64,000 bases of DNA from JAFGCY01 sp964609245 (GTDB lineage: Bacteria; 4484-113; JAFGCY01), in assembly GCA_964609245.1 (NCBI GenBank), contig CAZSSB010000011.1:12067-76066 (forward strand). The letters run 5' to 3'. The position numbers were made by a program, and so were the translations under genes. Positions 57,597 through 64,000 of the stretch are shown one piece after another (position 1 is the stretch's first letter; every line of letters starts with the position of its first letter). The notes beneath the pieces were generated by a model. It searched no databases and was not told the DNA's origin. It saw only the letters and a program-made list of their open reading frames with translations.

Positions 57597-57625
57597 ACTA
57601 TAACACAAGCTATACCACTGATCAA
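57597..57625 (-). promoter_or_regulatory. tRNA-Ala promoter (TTGATC-17-TATAGT)
   Basis: On the minus strand TTGATC (57620-57625) and TATAGT (57597-57602) are separated by 17 bases, and the tRNA begins 15 bases after the -10. Confidence 0.6.
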
Positions 57626-57671
57626 CGCGCTCACACCTGTCTGCGGCAGGTCCCGGTCCACAGCTCACCGG

Positions 57672-60600
57672 CTACCTCCTGACGCTGCGCAGGCCGGCCA
57701 GTGCTTCGTACAGCTCCTGGCCATCGGCCAGCTCCTCGAACGCCACGGTCAGCTCCAGCAGGTGCGGCTGGCTGGCGAACCGGTAGCGGCTGTCCGCCAG
57801 CGAAGCCCGGCGGTACCAATCGCCTTCATCCTCGTGGAGCCGAATCTCGAACAGCTTCTTGGTCCGGTTGTAGCTGATGCGCGAGAGCCCCAGTTCGGTC
57901 GCCAGGTTGCGAATGCGCACGACGGTCAGCAGGTTCCCCACTTCGGGCGGCGGATCGCCGAAGCGATCGGCCAGTTCGGCGGCGAAGGCCTCCAGCGATT
58001 CCTCGCTCTCCAGGGCCGCGAGGTCGCGCAGGATCTCGAGCCGCAGGACCGGGTCGCTGATGTACTGCTCGGAGATAAAGCTGGGCAGCGGCACGTCAAC
58101 CTGGGCGCCGGGCCGCTCGCTGAGCAGCGGCGTGTCTTCCCAGTCCTCGATGTCGGCCTCGTCCAGCGCCCGCACGTCACTGATGCTGCGTGCCAGCAGC
58201 TCGCAGTAATATTCGAAGCCGACCTGCCGCGCCAAGCCGCTCTGCGCCTCGCCCAACAGATTGCCAGCACCGCGAATCCGCAGGTCACTCTGCGCAATCT
58301 CGTAGCCTGAACCCAGGTAGGCGTAGTTGTAAATCGCGTGCAGGCGGTTCTGCGCCTCCTCCGTGAGCACGCGGTTGGGCTGGTGGAAGAAGTAAGCATA
58401 GGCCTGCACGGCGCTGCGCCCCACCCGCCCTCGCAGCTGATGCATCTGGGACAGGCCCAGGTTCTCGGCGTGGGTGGCGATGATGGTGTTGACCGACGGG
58501 ATGTCCAGCCCGTTTTCGATGATGGTCGTGGCCAGCATAATGTTGTAAGCCCCGAGGCTGAAGGCGTGCATCACCTCTTCCAGCCGGTCCTCCTTCATCT
58601 GCCCGTGGGCCACAACGATCTTCTCCTCGGGCAGCAGGCGCTCCAGTTCCTCCTTGACGCGGTCGATATCCTGGACGCGGTTGTGCAGGTAGTACACCTG
58701 CCCGCCGCGTCCCAGTTCCCGCAGGATCGCCTCGCGCACCATCAGGTCGTCGTGCTCGCCGACGTAGGTCTTGACCGCCTTGCGCTCCATCGGGGGCGTC
58801 TCGATCAGCGAGATGTCACGCAGGCCGATCAGTGACATGTGCAAGGTCCGCGGGATCGGCGTCGCGCTCATCGACAGCACGTCGACGTCCGGCCACCGCA
58901 TCTTCAGCTTCTCCTTCTGTTTCACGCCGAAGCGCTGTTCCTCGTCGATGATCAACAGCCCCAGCCGCTGGAAGTCGACGTCCTTGCTCAGCGCCCGGTG
59001 CGTGGCGATCACGACGTCGCAGCGCCCCTCACGGAGTTTGGCCACCGTATCGGCCTGCTCGGCCTTGCTCTGAAACCGGCTGAGTTGTTCGACGCGGAAC
59101 GGGAACGCACGGAACCGGCGCGTGAAGGTGCGGTAATGCTGGTCGGCGAGAACCGTCGTCGGGCACAGCAGCAGCACCTGCCGCTCATCCACGCAGGACT
59201 TGAATGCCGCGCGCATCGCGATCTCGGTCTTGCCGAAGCCGACGTCGCCGCACAGCAGGCGGTCCATCGGCTTGGTGGCCTCCATATCCTGCTCGACGTC
59301 ACGCCAGGCCCTCAGCTGGTCTTCGGTAAGGTGATATGGAAAGCTGGAGGCGAACTCGTCCTCCCAGACAGTGCGCGAAGAGTAGCTGTGCCCGGCGCGG
59401 ATCAGGCGCGTCTTGTAGAGGCTCAGCAGCCGTCGCGCCAACTCCAGCGTATCCTGGCGGACCTTCTCCTTGGTCTTGCGCCAGGTATCGCGGCCCAGGT
59501 TGTTCAGTTTCGGCTCGCTGCCGTCGTAGGAGTAGCGCCTCAGCCGGTCAAGCTGCTCCACGGGCACGAACAGGCGGTCGCGCCCGGCGTACTCGATCTC
59601 GACATAGCTCTTGGTCACGCCGGTCACCACGCGGTCCGTAAGCTGGGCAAAGCGTCCGATCCCGTAGTCGATGTGTACAACATAGTCGCCGGGCGCCAGC
59701 TCGTCGGTGCGTCGCACCGCTTCGTGCCGGTAGCGGCGCGTCGGCGTCGGCGCCAGATCAGCGATTTCGCCGAAGACCTCGACGTCCGTGATGACGTGCC
59801 ACTCCTCCGGAAACGGCGCGGTCAGCGCGCCCGGCAGCGCGCTCGCCGGTGGAATGGTGAAGCCGCCCGGCAGGATCGCGTTGGCCACCTCGGGATAGAC
59901 GCCGGTGTCATCGGTCATCTCGCGCAGGCGCGCGCTGAACTGGCTGAGAATGCTGACCGGCCGGTCAACGCGCTGGCTCCCTGGCCAGTCACCGAGTTCC
60001 ATGTCGGCAGGCGTGACCGGCGGCAGTGAGCCGATCGTGTCGGCCAGCTTGGTGGTACCCCAGCGCGACACCGGCGGCGAGTCCAGCCGCGCGGACGCCG
60101 TGGACAGCGCGTCCTCCGCCCCGCCGTAGCCGTGCGTCAGCAGTGGCCGCACCGTCGGAACGTCACACTGGCGGACCTGGTCCATTGCACAAACGTTCAG
60201 CCGGCCACCGGCGAGCTGCCGCGCCACGTCGATTGGATCACCATCCGGCCGTAGGTACACGGAGTCGATACCCAGGAAGCTCAGACCGTTGCGCAGCCAG
60301 TCGCTGAAGCGTTGTTCCCAGAACTTGAAGTAGCTCTTGGTTTCGCTGTCGACAAAGCCCTCTTCGTGGATCAGTACGTCGGTCCCGGCGGGCAGGTAGT
60401 GCCACAGACAGCTCTGCTCGCTGCAGGTGGCGCGGTAATACCAGCCGCTGCGCGGCGTCTCCGCACCGGACTCGATCAGTTCCAGGTCACCGGTCACGAC
60501 CTCCTGCAGCCGCTCATACGAGCTGCGGGGCAGTACATCGCAGTACTCGCCGCTGTAGGCATCCCAGCGGTCGCGCAGCCAGTTCAGCACCTCCGGGTTA

Positions 60601-61391
60601 CGCAGCCTCGCCGAATGTGTGCTGAGCGGCAAGAGCCGGACTTGGCTGTCCGCATGCTCAGTCCGCTGCGTGTCGGGCCCGAATCGATGCAGCTGCTCGA
60701 TCTCGTCGCCGAACAAGTCGATACGCACCGGCAGCTCGTCGCCGACCGGGAAGACGTCCACCAGCCCGCCGCGCACGGCGAAGTCCCCAACCGCCGTCAC
60801 CGTCTTGCGCTGACGATACCCGAGCTCCAGCAGCAGGCTGACCAGTTCGTCGCGCTCGATGCGCGTGATCGCGTCAGCTGCCGGCGCCGCCGTCGTCCGC
60901 CCAGCCGAACCGTCTTCGCCGGCAGCGCGGCGCAGCACGGCTTTGCGGCCCCGATACTCCTCCGGTGACGGCAGCTTGCGCCAGCAGGCTTTGTAGCTGG
61001 TGATCACCACCTTAACTGAGCCGGCCTGCAGCCCCTCCAGCACGTGGTTGCGCGCATCGATCACATCCACCGCCGGATCGCCGTACTCAAACAGGTTCTG
61101 GGGCTCGAAGTCCGGAAAGACCAGGAAGTCCTCCGGCCGCGGCTCGCGATCCTCGACCAGGCGCTCGACGGCGGTCAGGAATTGCTGCATTCGCAGCGCG
61201 CGGCCGGTGGTCTCGGTCACGATCAGAATCGGCGCGTAGCTGCCCTCATCCCGACGCCGGCGCTCGCTGAGCCAGTGCGCGAAGAAGAACAGCGCACTCG
61301 CGCGCAGGTCGGTCAGCCGCGCCGGACAACCTCCCAGCTCACGCCACGCATGCTCGAAACGCCGACTCAGTTCAGGCCAGGGCAGGAACAT
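57672..61391 (-). CDS. mfd: Transcription-repair coupling factor Mfd
   Basis: Mfd removes stalled RNA polymerase from damaged DNA and recruits UvrA. The 1239-residue protein has the UvrB-homology module (about 1-330), a polymerase-interaction domain near 560-620 (PGDYVVHIDYGIGRFAQL), a RecG-like motor with GDVGFGKTEIAMRAAFKS at about 713, LLIIDEEQRFGVKQKEK, MSATPIPRTLHMSL and ATTIIENGLDIPSVNTI, then the TRCF C-terminal domain. Length and order are standard. No strong ribosome site precedes the ATG; TAAGCT lies nine bases before it. Confidence 0.97.
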   Translation of the reverse strand: MFLPWPELSRRFEHAWRELGGCPARLTDLRASALFFFAHWLSERRRRDEGSYAPILIVTETTGRALRMQQFLTAVERLVEDREPRPEDFLVFPDFEPQNLFEYGDPAVDVIDARNHVLEGLQAGSVKVVITSYKACWRKLPSPEEYRGRKAVLRRAAGEDGSAGRTTAAPAADAITRIERDELVSLLLELGYRQRKTVTAVGDFAVRGGLVDVFPVGDELPVRIDLFGDEIEQLHRFGPDTQRTEHADSQVRLLPLSTHSARLRNPEVLNWLRDRWDAYSGEYCDVLPRSSYERLQEVVTGDLELIESGAETPRSGWYYRATCSEQSCLWHYLPAGTDVLIHEEGFVDSETKSYFKFWEQRFSDWLRNGLSFLGIDSVYLRPDGDPIDVARQLAGGRLNVCAMDQVRQCDVPTVRPLLTHGYGGAEDALSTASARLDSPPVSRWGTTKLADTIGSLPPVTPADMELGDWPGSQRVDRPVSILSQFSARLREMTDDTGVYPEVANAILPGGFTIPPASALPGALTAPFPEEWHVITDVEVFGEIADLAPTPTRRYRHEAVRRTDELAPGDYVVHIDYGIGRFAQLTDRVVTGVTKSYVEIEYAGRDRLFVPVEQLDRLRRYSYDGSEPKLNNLGRDTWRKTKEKVRQDTLELARRLLSLYKTRLIRAGHSYSSRTVWEDEFASSFPYHLTEDQLRAWRDVEQDMEATKPMDRLLCGDVGFGKTEIAMRAAFKSCVDERQVLLLCPTTVLADQHYRTFTRRFRAFPFRVEQLSRFQSKAEQADTVAKLREGRCDVVIATHRALSKDVDFQRLGLLIIDEEQRFGVKQKEKLKMRWPDVDVLSMSATPIPRTLHMSLIGLRDISLIETPPMERKAVKTYVGEHDDLMVREAILRELGRGGQVYYLHNRVQDIDRVKEELERLLPEEKIVVAHGQMKEDRLEEVMHAFSLGAYNIMLATTIIENGLDIPSVNTIIATHAENLGLSQMHQLRGRVGRSAVQAYAYFFHQPNRVLTEEAQNRLHAIYNYAYLGSGYEIAQSDLRIRGAGNLLGEAQSGLARQVGFEYYCELLARSISDVRALDEADIEDWEDTPLLSERPGAQVDVPLPSFISEQYISDPVLRLEILRDLAALESEESLEAFAAELADRFGDPPPEVGNLLTVVRIRNLATELGLSRISYNRTKKLFEIRLHEDEGDWYRRASLADSRYRFASQPHLLELTVAFEELADGQELYEALAGLRSVRR

Positions 61392-61482
61392 AAACGCTTT
61401 AGCTTAGCAGAACCGCTGCTGCCTCTCAAGCCGCCGCCGGAGCCCGACCTCGCGGGTTGATTGCGCGCCGGATAATCACGCG

Positions 61483-61488
61483 TATAAT
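61483..61488 (+). promoter_or_regulatory. -10 box for the Rrf2 gene (TATAAT)
   Basis: A perfect TATAAT lies 19 bases before the ATG at 61508, followed by AAGGTGGAG as ribosome site. A TTGATT is present but 20 bases upstream, which is too far for a typical spacer. Confidence 0.45.
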
Positions 61489-61507
61489 TGTCCTGTAAGG
61501 TGGAGTT

Positions 61508-61975
61508 ATGCTCACCCACACGTCAGAACTGGGTATCCAAGCGCTGCTGTACCTGGCGCTGCAGGGCGACGGCGAGATGATCCCGCCCCGCCGAATCGCG
61601 GCGGCGATCGACGCTTCACCGTCGTACATGTCCAAGGTGACGGGCCTGTTGGTGCGCGCCGGCATCCTGACGGCGCACAAAGGTGCCCGCGGCGGTGTGA
61701 CGATGGCGGTCAAGCCCGCTCATCTGTCACTGCTCGAAATCGTGGAAGCCTGCCAGGGCAAGGTGCTGGGGGACTTCTGCGAGCCGACCGGCAGACTGGA
61801 TGAGGTCTGCGCCTACCACCGCTCGATGGCGGAGTTGCACGACGCGATTATCGGTGTGCTGTCCCGCTGGACCCTGGCCGATCTGGTGGCGAAGCCGCTG
61901 CCCGACCCCGCGCTAGCACCGCACGTCAAGTGCAAGATCAGACTCGCTTCGCCGCCCGCGGCCTCCGATGCCTAG
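61508..61975 (+). CDS. Rrf2-family transcriptional regulator
   Basis: The 155-residue protein has the Rrf2 winged helix: MLTHTSELGIQALLYLA, IPPRRIAAAIDASPSYMSKV and LVRAGILTAHKGARGGVTMA. In the effector region three cysteines (EACQG, DFCEP, EVCAY, spaced x8 and x9) sit where IscR and NsrR bind their Fe-S cluster, so it probably senses iron-sulfur status, NO or redox. The ribosome site is AAGGTGGAG. No iscS-type operon is adjacent; glmS follows after 108 bases. Confidence 0.9.
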   Translation: MLTHTSELGIQALLYLALQGDGEMIPPRRIAAAIDASPSYMSKVTGLLVRAGILTAHKGARGGVTMAVKPAHLSLLEIVEACQGKVLGDFCEPTGRLDEVCAYHRSMAELHDAIIGVLSRWTLADLVAKPLPDPALAPHVKCKIRLASPPAASDA

Positions 61976-62083
61976 GGCGGGCTGCCGCCGGCAGGCAGCA
62001 GCGGACACACCTGGATTTAACCGCGCGCGATCCCGCCCCGATAAGGTAACCGTCCCCGCCATGGGGATCGCCGGAGGGTATGT

Positions 62084-63919
62084 ATGTGTGGAATTCTGGG
62101 CACCGTCGTCCATACGGGCGCCGCTGAACTACGCCAGACACTGATTCAGGGCCTGAGGTCGGTCGAATACCGCGGCTATGACAGCGCCGGCGTGGCAATC
62201 CTCAGCCCGGAGCACCTGATGGTCAACAAGCGCGCGGGCAAGATCGCCGTGCTCGAGGATCACCTGGGCGACGACCCGCTGGTCGGCACGGTCGGGCTGG
62301 GCCACACGCGCTGGGCGACCCACGGGGTGCCCAGCGACAACAACAGCCACCCGCACCAGGATCATCGCAACCGCATCACGATCGTCCACAACGGAATCAT
62401 CGAGAACTACGCCGAGATCAAGCAGGAGCTGATGGATCAGGGCGTAACCTTCACCAGCGAGACCGACACCGAGGTCGCCGCCAATCTGATCGCACATTAC
62501 TACAACGGCGACCTGCCCGCCGCGGTGCAGCAAGCCGCGCGACGGATCGACGGCAGCTTCGCGATGTGCGTGATGGCCAAGGACCAGCCGCGCATGATGA
62601 TCGGCATCCGCAACAAGCTGCCCCTGCTGGTCGGCCACGGCGCGGACGCGACCTACCTGGGCAGTGACGTGACGGCCTTCCTTGCCTACACGCGGGAGGT
62701 CACCTATCTCGAAGACGGCGAACTGGTAGTGATCGACGGCCCGCAGCTGCGGTTCATCGACTGGCGGACCGGCGAAGGCGTCACCAAACAGGCCGAGCGC
62801 GTCGAGTGGGACGTGGAGCAGGCCCAGAAAGGCGGCTTCGAAACCTTCATGATGAAGGAGATCCACGAGCAGCCGTTCGTGATCCGCCAGATTCTGGAGC
62901 GCTACCTGCCCAGTGAGGACGCACCGGTCGAACTGCCCGGCCTCAGTGAATTCGTCGACGCGGGTGAGACCCGCCTGATCAGCCTCGTCGCCTGCGGCAC
63001 CGCCTATCACGCCTGCGTGGTAGGCAAGTACATGCTGGAGGGGCTGGCGGGTGTGCCCTGCCGCGTGCAGTACGCCCACGAGGCACAGTACCACCAGGCG
63101 CCGATCGGCAAGCACGCCGTCACGGTGGCCGTCAGCCAGAGCGGCGAGACGGCGGACACGCTTGGTGCTGTGCGGGCGCAGAAGGACGCCGGCAGCCGTG
63201 TGATCGCGATCGCCAACGTCGTCGGCAGCAGCCTGACTCGCATCGCGGACCTCACGGTGTACACCATGGCCGGTCCGGAGATCAGTGTGGCCAGCACCAA
63301 GGCCTTCACCTGCCAGCTGACCGTCCTGACGCTGGCCGCCCTGTGGATCGCGGAGAGATTCGGCCGCAAGTCGCCCGAGGAGATCAAGCGGCTAAAGGCC
63401 GAACTGCTGTCGATCCCCGGCAAGATGGAGCTGATCCTTGAGAGCAAGAGCCTGATGGAGCGGCTGGCCCGCGTCTACCGCCAGGTGGACCACTTCTACT
63501 ACCTGGGCCGCGGGATCAGCTACCCGGTGGCGATGGAGGGCGCGCTGAAGCTCAAGGAGATCAGCTACGTGCACGCCGAGGGCTATGCCGGCGGGGAGAT
63601 GAAGCACGGCGCGATCGCGCTGATCGAACCGGGCTTTCCCAGCTGCCTGCTGGCGCCGAGAAGCAACCTGCTGGACAAGATGGTCGGCAACATGGAGGAG
63701 ATCCTCAGCCGCAAGGGCGAGGTGATGGTGGTCACGAACGTGCCCGAGCGCTTCAACGGCTACGACATCCACGTGTTCGCCTTCCCCGACTGCCCGCAGG
63801 TCTTCAGCCCGCTGCTGATGAGCCTGCCGCTGCAGCTGTTCGCCTACTACTCAGCGAAGCTGCGCGACCGCGACATCGACCAGCCGCGCAACCTGGCGAA
63901 GTCAGTCGTGGTAGAGTAG
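62084..63919 (+). CDS. glmS: Glutamine-fructose-6-phosphate aminotransferase
   Basis: GlmS makes glucosamine-6-phosphate, the first step to UDP-GlcNAc for peptidoglycan and lipopolysaccharide. The N-terminal class II amidotransferase begins MCGILGTVV with the catalytic Cys, has GLRSVEYRGYDSAG and HTRWATHG. Two SIS domains follow, with SLVACGTAYHACVVGKYMLE, VAVSQSGETADTLGA, AGPEISVASTKAF and YAGGEMKHGAIALIE, ending in the conserved LAKSVVVE. At 611 residues it is standard. GGAGGG precedes the ATG. The 108-base gap upstream has no sign of a glmS ribozyme. Confidence 0.97.
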   Translation: MCGILGTVVHTGAAELRQTLIQGLRSVEYRGYDSAGVAILSPEHLMVNKRAGKIAVLEDHLGDDPLVGTVGLGHTRWATHGVPSDNNSHPHQDHRNRITIVHNGIIENYAEIKQELMDQGVTFTSETDTEVAANLIAHYYNGDLPAAVQQAARRIDGSFAMCVMAKDQPRMMIGIRNKLPLLVGHGADATYLGSDVTAFLAYTREVTYLEDGELVVIDGPQLRFIDWRTGEGVTKQAERVEWDVEQAQKGGFETFMMKEIHEQPFVIRQILERYLPSEDAPVELPGLSEFVDAGETRLISLVACGTAYHACVVGKYMLEGLAGVPCRVQYAHEAQYHQAPIGKHAVTVAVSQSGETADTLGAVRAQKDAGSRVIAIANVVGSSLTRIADLTVYTMAGPEISVASTKAFTCQLTVLTLAALWIAERFGRKSPEEIKRLKAELLSIPGKMELILESKSLMERLARVYRQVDHFYYLGRGISYPVAMEGALKLKEISYVHAEGYAGGEMKHGAIALIEPGFPSCLLAPRSNLLDKMVGNMEEILSRKGEVMVVTNVPERFNGYDIHVFAFPDCPQVFSPLLMSLPLQLFAYYSAKLRDRDIDQPRNLAKSVVVE

Positions 63920-64000
63920 GTTCTGCCTGCCGGGGCACCTTGCGCGCCACCTCGGGCAACAGATTGAATCCCAGTTATGGGGGGTATAGCGATCCATGGC
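63920..64000. other. Region after glmS to the window edge
   Basis: I see no gene, terminator or RNA that I can support in these 81 bases. A short open frame starting at an ATG near 63976 runs off the edge. Confidence 0.3.

Noticed and set aside
61976..62083. A glmS ribozyme, and likewise a TPP or glycine riboswitch before thiE or gcvT
   Set aside because: The 108 bases before glmS do not show the ribozyme core, and the gaps before thiE (23 bases) and gcvT (2 bases) are too short for any riboswitch.
1..64000. CRISPR arrays, insertion sequences, integrases or prophage genes
   Set aside because: No regularly spaced repeats, transposase or integrase motifs, or terminal inverted repeats beyond the small palindromic elements were found.

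Overview
The window is a GC-rich, gene-dense stretch (about 50 protein genes, three tRNAs and one 5S rRNA) from a bacterium with an outer membrane. Evidence for two membranes is a beta-barrel porin-like protein ending in an aromatic residue, a heptosyltransferase-type GT9 enzyme, soluble lytic transglycosylase, lipoprotein signal peptides and a TatA. No flagellar, photosynthetic or phage genes are seen. The phylum cannot be fixed from sequence reading alone. The mix (OadABG sodium pump, DUF115, DUF169, 7TM-HD phosphodiesterase, an unlinked 5S gene, many apparently leaderless genes with GTG or TTG starts) points to a little-studied lineage rather than a model proteobacterium.

Layout: 1-5049 holds a partial gene and then an operon of ribosomal protein S1 (with a long acidic tail), dephospho-CoA kinase, lytic transglycosylase and GcvT, convergent with purH (5060-6661). 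6755-7984 is a two-gene operon of a Cys-rich protein with a TIR/deoxyribosyltransferase-like end and a small zinc ribbon. 8050-13065 is a minus-strand carbon/energy cluster: oadG-oadA-oadB (sodium-pumping oxaloacetate decarboxylase) and an ACT-domain malic enzyme. 13289-17626 has GT9, a TlpA-like thioredoxin, ThiE, a SPOR-domain protein and TatA. 17675-17791 is an isolated 5S rRNA with its own promoter and terminator, followed by a minus-strand operon of two small lipoprotein-like proteins and a retropepsin-like protein, then tRNA-Thr and tRNA-Tyr.

19982-30381: leucyl aminopeptidase, a J-domain-less DnaJ-type zinc protein, then two modules in which a degenerate GGDEF protein (active site lost, c-di-GMP I-site kept) sits beside a secreted beta-propeller protein; also an inositol monophosphatase, a DUF115/Maf-like protein and a VOC gene broken by an amber codon. 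30431-37700: class V aminotransferase, MATE exporter, PgpH-type phosphodiesterase with PhoH, family-4 uracil-DNA glycosylase, HAD phosphatase. 37740-41901: branched-chain amino-acid type ABC transporter livHMGF without a binding protein, LivH carrying a large extra domain. 42060-49000: porin-like protein with DUF4956 protein, then a dinB-dnaE2 mutagenic repair operon with a palindromic operator; dnaE2 has two in-frame palindromic repeat insertions. 49020-50390 is a less GC-rich patch with a GIY-YIG-like protein and a DUF3800 protein. 50486-64000: secreted metallophosphoesterase, DUF169 protein, STAND ATPase with TPRs, permease-universal stress protein fusion, tRNA-Ala, Mfd, Rrf2 regulator and GlmS.

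The most unusual genome-wide signal is promoter architecture. At least nine genes have a TANNNT -10 box 6-7 bases before the start codon, which implies leaderless mRNA. The 5S and tRNA-Thr genes instead have full TTGACA-type promoters.
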